The notes under the pieces: generated by a model | The model's database searches: none | Seen by the model: only the letters and a program-made list of their open reading frames with translations | Told to the model about the DNA's origin: nothing | Part shown: in pieces, positions 1 through 9,099 of the stretch | Layout: each line of letters opens with the position of its first letter | Numbering within the stretch: the first letter of the stretch is position 1 | Program-made: the position numbers and the translations under genes | From: Chara braunii | Lineage: Eukaryota; Streptophyta; Charophyceae; Charales; Characeae | Length of the DNA: 36,090 nucleotides | Assembly: GCA_003427395.1 (NCBI GenBank) | Contig: BFEA01000979.1 | Span: 95,948 to 132,037 of the forward strand | Direction of reading: 5' to 3'

Positions 1-157
1 AAGTTGGATAATCAGAAGTGTGATTTCATGATAATATAAGCTGTGAAACTCGGTCCTCTTCTTCTCTACCTTTGTCTATGGTTGGGACTATTGATCACTG
101 CGTGTGAAGATGATGCATGACATGTACACATCTGCGTGAGATGGTCCCCAGGACCCA

Positions 158-215
<58 letters not shown>

Positions 216-472
216 TCCCTCTGTGCGCCCTGAGTGGAACGGTAGGGATACTGTAGTTCTCATTTTGGCTGTTTGTTTCAGGTTGGTTCTTTTTCATCAT
301 CTTTGGCTCCGTGCTGAACTTGTGACCCTTTAAGTGTTTGTTCCGCTCTTGTGGCCAAGGGCGCTGGTTGGAATTCATGCGTGCACGGAGGAGGACACAC
401 GGTTAACGGAGGGCAGCCTTGCATTAAAAGCTATGAGTGAATTCTTTGGCTGTTTGTTGGTCTTCCCTGCAG
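1..472. other. Non-coding stretch with a (CT)n tract
   Basis: No gene recognised. The only clear structure is a CT dinucleotide tract at 162-211. The last bases, ending TTCCCTGCAG at 472, look like the 3' end of an intron leading into the exon candidate that follows. If that exon is real, some of this stretch is intron. Confidence 0.5.
162..211. repeat. (CT)n microsatellite
   Basis: Uninterrupted CT dinucleotide repeat of about 50 bases. The Ser-Leu or Arg-Glu reading frames across it are an effect of the repeat and are not genes. Confidence 0.95.
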
Positions 473-553
473 TCAAAAGTATGGGCATGTGAAGAGCTTA
501 TCACCCTCTACAATGAGACCAACACACTTTTGGTGGATGAATGCGCTTACAAG
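473..553 (+). CDS. Candidate internal exon of an unidentified host gene
   Basis: An 81-base block sits between a good acceptor (pyrimidine-rich TTCCCTGCAG ending at 472) and a near-consensus donor (AAG|GTAAGT at 551-559). It is open in phase 0 for 27 codons, beginning SKVWACEELITLYNE and ending ECAYK. A second frame is also open, reading QKYGHVKSLSP at its start, so the phase is not settled. The phase-0 reading, with acidic and hydrophobic alternation and a Trp and two Cys, looks more protein-like. A weaker exon-like block (595-633) follows between TACATGCAG and GTAAGTG, but it has a stop in phase 0. The family is not recognised. The splice signals are seen directly; exon status is inferred. 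Confidence 0.45.
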
Positions 554-1624
554 GTAAGTCTATTTCATCTTCTACGTACTTCGTATACATGCAGTCTCTT
601 TAGTGGAACTAATCCCTTAGCTCCCCGCATCCAGTAAGTGTGGTTGTTGATTATTGTGTAGAAAGGGCGTTTTTGTTGGGGTTGGCAGCTTTTGTGGCTA
701 AAGCCTAGAAGGGTAAACGGTTGCATGCATGGATGGATCTATAGGCCAGAAAGTGCAAGATTGTTAATGGAAGGCCCAAAATTCGGGGGTTTTCGCCACA
801 TCACCACAAGCAATGTCATTGAAAATTTTGTGAACAGACAATGGAGGCTCCTAATACAAACATTAAAAAAAAAAAAAAAGGCAAGAAGCACTACAAAATC
901 CTATTCGGAGTAGCTGGAGTTCGCCAAAATTTTCTCCGAATTCGGTGTTTTTGCCAACTTTTTCGTTCCTCGGCCAAATACGTTGAAACTGAAAACAGAT
1001 ATACCATTAAGCAAATAGTGCCAAATAGATATCACACAAAATAAAAAACAAGAAGAAAAAGCAAAACTTCAGGGGAATATGGCAGTTTCGGTGAAAAGTT
1101 CGCCGAAAATGACACCGCCTATTAACCATTAGTGGACAGAAAGTAGGGATTCATACACTATTGTCAATTTTACGTTTGGAAGGAACACTGATGGAGAGCT
1201 GAGTGATTATGCAAGACCAGTGTTCCGGCGATATTGCTTTTTCTCTTTGAGCTGTGTTGTTTTGTGTTTTTTTCTCCTCTTCTCATCTCTTACTCTCTTC
1301 AAACCACCAGTACCCTGCCCACGCAAAATTTCCTGACTTCCTGAATTCATGGAGGACATGGACAGGCCTGGTAAAGGCTTGGTACAGGCTCGGGGCACGT
1401 GCGGATGGTCGTTCGTTTCGAAAACGACCGACCACGGAGGACAACAGTGAGGTAAAGAAGGAAAAAAAGAAAAGAAAAAAAAGAGAGGTACTGAAAAAAG
1501 AAAGCAAAGAAACTGGCGTTCACAACGGCGCACGCAGCGGCTGTGAGTCACGACACAAGCTGGGGCGTCGCTGCCCTGCAGTCCAAAACAAAAAAGCGAG
1601 CATGAATCTGCCGCGAAATCAGCG
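554..1624. other. No gene recognised
   Basis: AT-rich, with A-runs (866-879) and the phrase TTCGCC with A/T-rich flanks repeated near 920, 945 and 1090. The long reading frame on the minus strand between about 1200 and 1660 is driven by poly-Lys/poly-Phe A/T tracts and shows no domain. Position 1301-1313 carries, on the minus strand, a 13-base word that recurs at 2517 and 34911 (see findings). Confidence 0.4.
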
Positions 1625-1675
1625 GATGTTACAGAGAAGATTAGCATGGCCCTGGTCAGGGACACGAATAAATTG
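1625..1675 (+). pseudogene. U6 snRNA-like fragment 1
   Basis: The run TACAGAGAAGATTAGCATGG, followed by CCCTGGTCAGGGACACGAAT, matches the highly conserved centre of U6 spliceosomal snRNA: the ACAGAGA box, GATTAGCATGGCCCC, and then GATGACACG. The 5' stem-loop of U6 is not recognisable upstream and the 3' part is altered, so this is a U6-derived fragment rather than a functional gene. No T-run terminator follows directly. Identification rests on recalled U6 sequence; covariance-model scoring was not possible. Confidence 0.65.
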
Positions 1676-1833
1676 AAAAACGAGTCAAATCAGAAAAGGG
1701 AAAAAATCCAAAAAACAAAAACAAAAAACCAGCTGTCGTTGTTTTTGTCTCTTTGTGCATCATGTGGTGACTGGTTGAGTGAGGCCCCTCGTACTACGAA
1801 CAGGAACCCTTGTTGCACAAGTCTCGACAAAAT

Positions 1834-1869
1834 GAGAATGAATCTTGTATCAGATCATGGGTCGATACA
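1834..1869 (+). pseudogene. U6 snRNA-like fragment 2, cut by a poly-T tract
   Basis: GAATCTTGTATCAGATCATG and then GGTCGATACAG resembles the U6 segment leading into the ACAGAGA box. The match stops at a 55-base T-run. The sequence upstream (1741-1800) resembles the sequence upstream of fragment 3 (1970-2030), sharing TTTTTGTC, TTTGTGC, TGTGGTGA and AGGCCCC. Fragments 2 and 3 therefore look like two copies of one larger repeat. Confidence 0.4.
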
Positions 1870-1871
1870 GG

Positions 1872-1926
1872 TTTTTTTTTTTTTTTTTTTTTTTTTTNGG
1901 TTTTTTTTTTTTTTTTTTTTTTTTTT
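1872..1926. repeat. Poly-T tract with an N
   Basis: 26 T, then NGG, then 26 T. The symmetric arrangement round an unresolved base suggests the true length is uncertain. It could be a retroposon tail in reverse orientation, or a join between reads. Confidence 0.9.
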
Positions 1927-2035
1927 GGCAAAGCTGCCCGTTTGGGAGCTAGGGGCGTAGGCTTGCACGTGGTTTTTGTCCTTTTGTGCCTGTGGTGAGT
2001 GGCCGAGCAAGGCCCCTTGTTCAGCAAACTGAGTG

Positions 2036-2105
2036 AATCTTCCGTTAGAACATGGGAGCATGCAGAGAAGATTGGCATAGCCCTGTGCAAGGATGACACG
2101 TCCCA
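2036..2105 (+). pseudogene. U6 snRNA-like fragment 3
   Basis: Aligns along about 65 bases to U6: a CTTCCGTTAGAACATGGGAG segment, then GCAGAGAAGATTGGCATAGC, then GTGCAAGGATGACACG. The ACAGAGA box is changed to GCAGAGA, and GATTAGCATGG to GATTGGCATAG. It is therefore a diverged copy that would not be expected to function in the spliceosome. This is the longest of the three U6-like pieces in this 500-bp stretch. Confidence 0.65.
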
Positions 2106-3091
2106 TTTGAAGGCATACTCGCAAGATGACTGTTTATTCAAAGCTTTGGACGTGGTTACGGTCGGATTCATCCAGGTCTGGCTGATACAATCAGGAACTG
2201 GTAGTGTGAATATGCCCTCAACCACAGTGCCCCAGGAGCTGACGAGGTTCCCTGCCTTCGACGGTGATTCTGGCAATGGTAGCCGCACATAGGGGGGGAA
2301 ATGTAACTGAATGGAGAAAAAGGACGTCAGATGGACGGCCGGGGGGAAAGAAAAGAGAGGGCAAAAAAAGAAGAAACAACCAACATAGCAGTACCGATCG
2401 CCAGCAATGAAGGACCGGTCACCCGCTATGTCTCTACCCTTCACCAGCTCCAGTCTCCAAGTTCAAAGAGGTTTGGTAGCTTCCCAAAAAATTGGTTCGG
2501 GAAGGCTGCTTCGGGGGTACTGGTGGTTTAAGCGAATAGCGTGTCTCATGTGACATTCCCATGCAAAACCCACTTTCCAATGTTGGGAAACAGCTGGGAC
2601 AAGAGGCGCGCCCAACGAAAAGAAGAGTTGCGGCGTTGGAGCACGCGCGTTGGAATACAAGTACGTAGTGGCGAGGTTGACCGTGCTCGGGCCGGCTCCA
2701 GAACTCACCAAATGTGCAAATAGAAAGTGAATCTCCCGCTAGGAACCGGGATGATGCAGGGGCCCGGGTCGGGCCCATCGAAAGTCGGGAGAGGGCGAAG
2801 TTTCGCGATGTGCCCGACGACTACAACCTGTGTGTCCGTTCGAGTTTTTTTTTCCCTCCTTTTCTTCGCCTCCACTGTATGTGTTGATGTTCCCGCAGAA
2901 GATTCATCGCTGGGAGGTTTGTGTAAGTGTGCCAGACCCGCTACGTACTCGGGCTGCCGCGAGCCGTCTGCAGGGTTCTCCATCCCGATTGTGGTCGGCA
3001 TGCAAACTTCACGTATTGTCATGCGCGTTAACGTATGGGACAGTGGACGGCGCTGGTGGAGAGCAGCGTTCCAGAGATCGGCGGCGGGAAC
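2106..3091. other. No gene recognised
   Basis: Several overlapping open frames on both strands lack domains or splice logic. The 13-base GTACTGGTGGTTT word occurs at 2517-2529. T-rich and A-rich tracts occur at 2843-2860 and 2343-2380. Confidence 0.4.
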
Positions 3092-3135
3092 GAGAGAGAG
3101 AGAGAGGGAGAGAGAGAGAGAGAAGGGGGGGGGGG
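3092..3135. repeat. (GA)n followed by poly-G
   Basis: GA repeat (3092-3123) with one GGG interruption, then 11 G (3125-3135). The run of 11 G could form a quadruplex-type structure or block polymerases; that is inference. Confidence 0.9.
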
Positions 3136-3264
3136 AGCAGCATCAGTGGCGGTCAGCAGACATCGAAAAGATCAGACGGGCTCTTCGGTTTGCTATCCAT
3201 GCGTTGTCTCATAGTGGAGGTTCAAAATAACCAAAGATGAGATTACGATTTTTGGAGTTCTTTC

Positions 3265-3987
3265 GTAGGTCTGCGTTTAGGAGTCTTGGCAGTAGTATAG
3301 GTTGTAGCTGCTACAGTTTCTGAAAGGTCAAGGCCACGACCTTCTAGAAGCCTGTAGACAGGCTCTTCGTAGGTCCTAGGAGTCAGTCCGCGTCTGAGTC
3401 AGCGAAGGGCAGTCCTAGCACAGTCAGCAAAGAGCAGTCCTAGTCAGCGGTACCTGTGCCAGTCGCACTTTGTCTAGTAGCAAGTACCATGTGGGACTGT
3501 GTGCACCTGGGGCCCAGGGTCCAAGGGCAGACCAACGACGATCCGAAGTGTAAATAAAGAGGCAGCGTAAAGTCATTCATTCATTCTGCCTGTGAGCCGT
3601 GCGGAAGCGCTGTTAGAGCGTCTTGTGTACAAAGGTCTGCAGGTGCCCGAAGAGGAAGTGGGCTAAGAGGAGGAAGACGAGGCCATAGCCGCCAGTTAGT
3701 GGTAGGAGGTTTAGCTGTCAGTTGCTGTTGTGTGTGTGTGCGGGGCATCCAGGGTGATCCAAAGTAAGTGTGTGTGTGTGTGTGTGGACAAGTTGCTGGG
3801 GGATACAGTTGATCGATTGGGAATCTTTGTCTGGCGTTGGTGCCATAGCCGTTCAAGACAAGTTTGAGTCTGAGCTGTGTTCCTGGCTACGTTTATCGTT
3901 GAGCTTTGCGTGGGGCGCTGTTGCGCCAGGTGCGATCGTCATCTGTTTGCATGCATGCTGAGCTTGAAGGAGACAAGTCTGATTGCA
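3265..3987 (+). repeat. Left LTR of element A (5'-truncated)
   Basis: About 720 bases match 12846-13615 with many substitutions and several indels. It ends in CA at 3986-3987, directly before the PBS. It begins at GTAGGTCTGCG and lacks the first part seen in the right LTR and in the inverted relative at 14238-15232. The probable TATA box is TGTAAATA at 3549-3556, where the right LTR has TATAAATA. A 25-bp internal unit (GTCAGCGAAGGGCAGTCC core) occurs twice here and three times in the right LTR. Confidence 0.85.
3549..3556 (+). promoter_or_regulatory. Decayed LTR TATA box
   Basis: TGTAAATA in the left LTR lies opposite TATAAATA in the right LTR. The one-base change weakens the likely promoter of element A. 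The overlapping AATAAA could also act as a polyadenylation signal. Confidence 0.45.
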
Positions 3988-3988
3988 T

Positions 3989-4000
3989 TGGTATCAGAGC
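3989..4000 (+). other. Primer-binding site, tRNA-iMet type
   Basis: TGGTATCAGAGC starts two bases after the CA end of the left LTR. This is the standard plant LTR-retrotransposon PBS, complementary to the 3' end of initiator methionine tRNA, which primes minus-strand DNA synthesis. It fixes the LTR's 3' boundary and the element's orientation. Confidence 0.9.
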
Positions 4001-4610
4001 TGGTTCCCGCTGTCCCGCTACTACTGTCCTCGTCGAAGATCGTACCGTGCTCGTCGAAGATCGTCGCCGCTTAAGAAAGGAGAACGGCGCCACGTCAGCG
4101 CCATCGCCACCGAGGTGAAGATAGAGAGGGGCGCCCTGCGCCCAGGTTGCCCGCTTCGTGCTAGATCATGTGTCATGTCAGCGCCGTGTGTCAATGTGGC
4201 TGCTGAATTGTGACGTCTTCCGCAGCTACCACACGTGCCCGTTCTGCTGCGCGCTGTTGATCGCGCCCGCTGCCGTATCGAGCGCTAGTTCCCCTGCGGG
4301 CTCACATTTCCCACGCTTGTCTGCCCTGCGTTGCTGCACGTTGCTGTCGCTGCCACTGCGCGATAAGTCGCTAGTCGCGCGCACTGCTGCTTGTCGTGTG
4401 ACGTCTTTATTTGCGCGCAGCTTCTTATCGCGCTCACCCGCCATTGTTCGTGCGCACCGGCCAGATTGCGCGCTCGCGCGTGCTTTGTCGGCGCCCCATT
4501 TCACGCTGTGCTGCTATCGCTGTTGCGCGCCGTTGAGTTCCGCGCTAAGTGAAAGATTGGCGGCCATAGCCGCTGAGCTAAGGAGGAAGACGGCGGCGAC
4601 TAAGGGAAGG

Positions 4611-4613
<3 letters not shown>
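4001..4613. other. Start of element A leader, GC-rich
   Basis: Non-coding leader between the PBS and the first long GA tract. It contains a direct repeat of CTCGTCGAAGATCGT (4029-4065) and the element-wide word GCCATAGCCG (about 4564). The open frame across it is rich in Arg, Cys and Ser and runs straight into the GA repeat, which argues against coding. Confidence 0.5.
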
Positions 4614-4703
<90 letters not shown>

Positions 4704-4704
4704 N

Positions 4705-4767
<63 letters not shown>
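4614..4767. repeat. (GA)n microsatellite, about 154 bases, one N
   Basis: Near-perfect GA repeat with an N at 4704. It abuts the 5' end of a nested LTR at 4768, so that LTR may have inserted at its edge or inside it. Another GA tract lies beyond the nested LTR at 6094. Confidence 0.95.
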
Positions 4768-4769
<2 letters not shown>

Positions 4770-5553
4770 TTACATGCTGCGCCTGCACACGAGGGCCATT
4801 TTCCAGGCCCTGCGTCCCTCAGGCTGGAAGCCTGAAAATCAGGGCCTATAGGTCCCGTGTCTGTTCAGCTCGAAAGCCTGAAAAACAGGGGCCTACAGAC
4901 CCTGTGTCGTTTCAGACCAAAAATGGCAGTAGCCTTTTTAGCCTGAAACAAAGGGCCATTTTCGATCTGTCATGAGACCGACCTGCCTTGAAACTCAGGC
5001 ACCGAACCAGGGTTTTAGGAACAGGCTATTTTGGCCTGTTCCCACGACAGCTGCAGCGCCAGCCCCTGGCTCGGTTGGGCATTGGCAAGAGCAGCCTCCT
5101 GGACTGCCCGCCCTGCAACTGCAGGCAGTCGGAGGCAGTCAGAAGGCAGGCCGAGGTAGTACATAGGGACTTCCCATGCACTTCACGGGGAGGCAGGAGG
5201 CAGTCAGTAGTCTTCAAGATTCGGCAACAGCACTCTGGAGGAGCGCTGCAGGAGTAGTAGTAGCGTTAGCATTAGTCTTCAGCGCTGGGCGCTAGTAGGG
5301 TAGCTGTAGTCTTCAGCGTTGGGCGCCATAGCTAGGATAGTGCTAGAGAGAGAGAGATTGGGCGGAGGCCAGGGATACTTACCTGCAGGCTGCAGCGCCG
5401 TTGCTCCAGCTTCGTCTTCGAGGTACCTGCACCACAGCGCCATCTTCAGAGGTTAGTACCTGGCATACGAGAGAGAGAGTTCTTCTTCTTCCTCTTCTGA
5501 GTCCACCATCTCCCTCTCACCCTCTCATTATCTGACTTCACTGCATCAGCAGA

Positions 5554-5557
<4 letters not shown>

Positions 5558-5614
<57 letters not shown>
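5558..5614. repeat. (GA)n inside the nested LTR
   Basis: GA tract at the site where the other family B LTR has only a short GA run (27861-27873). In return, the long GA tract of that LTR (27716-27783) is short here (5471-5480). The two LTRs expanded different GA sites. Confidence 0.9.
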
Positions 5615-5619
<5 letters not shown>

Positions 5620-5769
5620 TGACATTGGATCCAGACTCGACTTTTGGGCTTCAGACATTTAGTCGAGGGATTATTTGGGACTTGTGACAAAGACTTGGTG
5701 TTGACGACATTCCCATCTCTCCCCCTCTTCTTCGTCTAATCCCCTCCTCTTCGTCTGTGTATGTCTGGA

Positions 5770-5801
5770 CCTGGCGCTTCCTTCCTGTGTNTNGCGCCAG
5801 G
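5770..5801 (+). other. Stem-loop conserved in family B LTRs
   Basis: CCTGGCGC (5770-5777) and GCGCCAGG (5794-5801) form a perfect 8-bp stem with a 16-base loop that contains two Ns. The same stem, at least 7 bp, is at 28040-28068 in the other LTR. It may lie in the R region and affect RNA 3' processing; that role is inferred. Confidence 0.5.
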
Positions 5802-6090
5802 CCCCTTCACACCTTGTGATGAGCATGATGTATGTTTGGTCTGCGTAGAAACATTGATTGGGCTAGTCATTAGCATTCTAGCATCCTGCTTTGTTATCTT
5901 GTGCTACGTGAAAGAGGTCAGTCTCGGTCAGGTCAGGACTTGTATCTAAGTCTTCCACTGCGCTATATAAGCACCATTTTCTATGTATCGGAATGCACAT
6001 TGCTGGTTGAGATTCTACTTGCACTGCATTGTCCATTCATCACATTGCGGATCCTCGATTATTGTGTACATCGCCCAACTGGGCATGTAA

Positions 6091-6093
<3 letters not shown>

Positions 6094-6167
<74 letters not shown>
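6094..6167. repeat. (GA)n microsatellite
   Basis: 74-base GA repeat in the element A leader, downstream of the nested LTR. Confidence 0.95.
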
Positions 6168-6170
<3 letters not shown>

Positions 6171-7189
6171 CAAGATTGGTTGTGCAGCGAAGAAGAAAGT
6201 GCAGGCCATAGTCGTTGAGATCGGACCTGACGAAGAAGAAGATCGGAAGTGGCAAAGAATAAGTTGACAGAGAGGAGACGAAGGAGGGAGAGATGAAGGA
6301 GAAAGAAAGAAGCCGTAGTCGAGGAAGGGCAAAGAAGAAGAAAAAAGGGTGAAGAAGACGAGAGGGGTTGACGAGAGAGAAGGGTTGGCAGTCATAGCCG
6401 AAAGGTTGAAGAAGTCAACGATGAAGTTGACCGGTTGTTGACCAGCGTTGACCAAAGACGTTGACCAAGACTTTGACCAAGCTGGAGTCAGTATAATCTC
6501 GCCAAGCTTTAAGCCTGCCCCCTTGCCCTGTGGATGTGCACTTACCCTTGGGACTTGCTGAGTTAGTATCTTTTTTTTCTGCATTGAGTCACTTTTGTCT
6601 AGGTTTATAGTACTCAGTGCATGTGGTTGATAGAGCTGTGGTGACCAAACCTACACGGGCTTAGTAGGGATGAAGGCCATGTCTGATGACTGACACGTCC
6701 TGGGGACAAAACCCCCAAGGACCAGTATAGACTGGTGGGCTGCTTAGTGTGGCAAGGTAGGCTTGAAATCCGAGTTGTAGGCTGAGCTTCCAGTTGTCTA
6801 AGTATTGAGAGGACTCTGCTGATCACGTCGTCCCGGGTGCGAGGTTAAAGAATTCCTGAGGAGTTATGAGGGATCTCCTTAAATGCCTCCTGATCAGCAG
6901 TAGAGTCCTGTAGTGACAGCCTCAAAGTAGGTTAGGCTAGAGACCTTAGTTGGCAGGCTCTGATCCAGAGTGTAAGCCAGGTGGGATTGATCATTGGTGC
7001 AAGGTGCACTGGGATACGGAAAGTTTCGGTGACAGTGGTGGCGAAAGCTTCCGCTGGCTGTGGTAATCTAGCTGGATCAAGGGAAAAGACTATGTGGTCC
7101 TTCATAGAGTCAATCAGTCAGTTTGTCAGTGGGTGGAAAGTCTTAAGTGGCGAGGAGTGGAACTATCACTTGGTTGTGCACCTATCACC
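6168..7189. other. 3' half of element A leader
   Basis: Non-coding. It starts purine-rich, then holds five TTGACC words in 52 bases (6427-6478) and a foldback with arms AGGACTCTGCTGATCA (6810-6825) and TGATCAGCAGTAGAGTCCT (6891-6909). GCCATAGTCG and TCATAGCCG variants of the element-wide motif occur near 6204 and 6396. No gene is seen. Confidence 0.5.
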
Positions 7190-8890
7190 ATGGCGACCAC
7201 GAGAGCAGGAACGAGTACCACCCCCTATAGCAAGGCCCAAGAGGAGAGAGTTGCCGCCATTCCGAGGGAGAAAAAGGAGAAGATGGAGAAGCGGGAATCG
7301 ATTGACCAGGCAAAGATGTTGGCCCTGCTAGAAGAGCAAGAGGCAAAGAAGAAACAGATGGAGGAAGAATTGGAGAGATTGAAAAAGGAACAGGAGGAGA
7401 AGTTGGTGGCAATAGAATAAGAAGAAGAATAAGAAGAAGAAGAAGTGGAGGTTCACCTACAGAGGAATGTAAGAACTGAAGAGAGGGGAATCCAGTGGGG
7501 CACGAGAGAGGGAAGCAAAAATGGAAAAGATGGTGACAGAGTGGGTGGCCAAGCTGGGCTTGGGGGAAGAAGAGGAGGCTATGTTGCTTGTGCCCCAGGC
7601 AAAAAGGGAAGCAGTTGTAAGGGAGTTGGAAGCGAAGGAGGACCCCTTGCGCCTACAGGCCAAGGACGAGGAGAAGAGATTAGAGTGGAAGTTGCGCCTT
7701 GCAAGAGAGAGAACAAGGCGGTTGGAGGCGACAGACAGGATGGAGAGAGAGTTAAGGGCTGCTGAAAAGCAACATGGACAATTGGGAGCCCAGACAGACC
7801 TCCAGAGAAAGAACTCTTGTCTCATAATTTGGAGGCCCAACAGGAGCAGCTGCGCTATTTGAGAGGCCATGATATTGCTTGGCAGTCCATGCGCATAGGG
7901 TTCAAAGATTTTGCACAAGATATGATGACGCGTGTGGGCACAGAAATGCACGCTGCATTAGAAAGCTCCGATTGATTTTGCATAAGTGCCATAGAAGGCG
8001 CCAAGCTTTGCCGGGTCACATACTCTTCTATTACTAAAGTGAGTTTCTAGCTGCCCTCCGTGAGCGATTTGCAGATGTCACACTAGAGGTCTTAGGGCAT
8101 CTGACAAATTGCAAACTATCCACACGGGATACTGGAGGAGTGCAAGAGCAGTCAAGGCCACCATGGATAAACTTGTCGCTGTCCCTGGACATGGGGTCAC
8201 TGAGGCCCAACTTGTCCAATTGTTCTATCGTGCCATGCCCAAGACTCTGCACGGACACTTTCTCGACAGAAAGCAACAACTTGCTATGACCTATGACAGA
8301 CTCAGTTGGGAGGTTGTTTCTTTCGAGACCCAGTCCATGCCAGTTACCACTTTCTGGCACAAGGACCCTGCAAAGAGCAAAAAGTGGAAAGGTCAAACCA
8401 TCACCAGCCAAGTCAATGCAAAGGATAGTTTGATCCTTACTTTAGAAGAAGGCGGTATGGAAGAGGTCCCATACAGTGAGATCGAGTGAGGCCTAGATGA
8501 ATCGGACATCAGTGAAGGTCAGGGGAGTACCTATGTTGCTGTCGCGGCTGGAGGGAGGCCGCAAGGAAGAGGAAGGGGCCAAGTCGAAGGCAGTCAGGCC
8601 TCTGGTGGTCGAGGACAGGGCGGCCTGGGGGTTGGCGGCAGAGGAAACCGCAAAGCGGGAGGCAGGGGTCAAGGGCCCCTGTCAAACTGCCCTTGTTCAA
8701 ATCGGTCACCTCCCAGGTGAGGTAATTGAATCCCTAGTTGGCTTGAGTGCTGGCCCTGTGAATCTTTGGGCATTGAAAAGAAAGACTGGCAGGACATAAT
8801 AGATAATTATCAATGCATGTTTTGTGGTGACTTCGGGCACATCATCAAATTCTGCTTGAAGTATAGGAATGCTCGAAAAGTTGTTGCAGA
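7190..8890 (+). pseudogene. gag: Broken gag of element A
   Basis: Gag forms the retrotransposon particle and binds its RNA. The start is chosen at ATG 7190, in a strong context (CACCATGGCG). The first piece (76 codons, MATTRAGTSTT...) is a charged coiled coil and stops at 7418-7420. The coiled coil continues in another frame from 7521, and in a third from about 7811 to the stop at 7973-7975 (HDIAWQSMRIGFKDFAQDM). A capsid-like part follows at 8041-8489, with a frameshift near 8105. It contains YWRSARAVKATMDKL and LVQLFYRAMPKTL, typical of Ty3/gypsy retrotrans_gag domains. A Gly/Arg-rich stretch and a CCHC knuckle close the gene. Several frameshifts and stops mean no full Gag can be made. Confidence 0.75.
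8814..8855 (+). pseudogene. Gag zinc knuckle (CX2CX4HX4C) of element A
   Basis: The codons read CMFCGDFGHIIKFC, an exact CX2CX4HX4C retroviral-type zinc knuckle. This is the nucleocapsid part of Gag that binds genomic RNA. The motif is intact although the frames around it are broken. Confidence 0.85.
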
Positions 8891-9099
8891 GTCAGCAAAA
8901 GGCAACTGCGAGTAGGGGTAGCAACTACCCTTACCTCTAGGCCATGTGGAGACGAGTCTACGTGGAGACGAGTGAGCGCGCCAAGTAAAACTCCCACTCC
9001 ACGTGTGTCTACGGTAGAGGTTGCTGGCCAGCGCCTAGTCAGTTGTCCAGAGACTGGTTGTGTTAGGGTCTCATTAGGCGTTTCCCTCACAAGACTGGC

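Larger units (their letters stand above)
4768..5976 (+). mobile_element. Nested LTR of family B inside the element A leader
   Basis: Collinear with the left LTR of element B (26990-28225) over its whole length. It starts TGTTACATGCTGCGC, against TGTGGCATACTGCGC there. Shared blocks include the AAGCCTGAAAA..GGGCCTACAGG repeats, the TTGGCAAGAGCAGCCTCCTG segment, GGATCCAGACT and a CCTGGCGC/GCGCCAGG hairpin near the 3' end. It lacks about 20 bases holding the TATA box present in the other copy. Just after its end is a sequence (TGTATCGGAATGC, near 5983) that may be a decayed PBS. That would make it a remnant of a larger insertion rather than a clean solo LTR. No family B coding sequence follows. 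Confidence 0.75.

Noticed and set aside
1794-2444. 216-codon minus-strand open frame
   Set aside because: It reads through the poly-T/N tract as poly-Lys and overlaps U6-like sequence; not a credible protein.
4158-4835. 225-codon open frame ending in a long Glu-Arg repeat
   Set aside because: The frame is held open by the (GA)n tract and crosses a transposon leader into a nested LTR; no domain.
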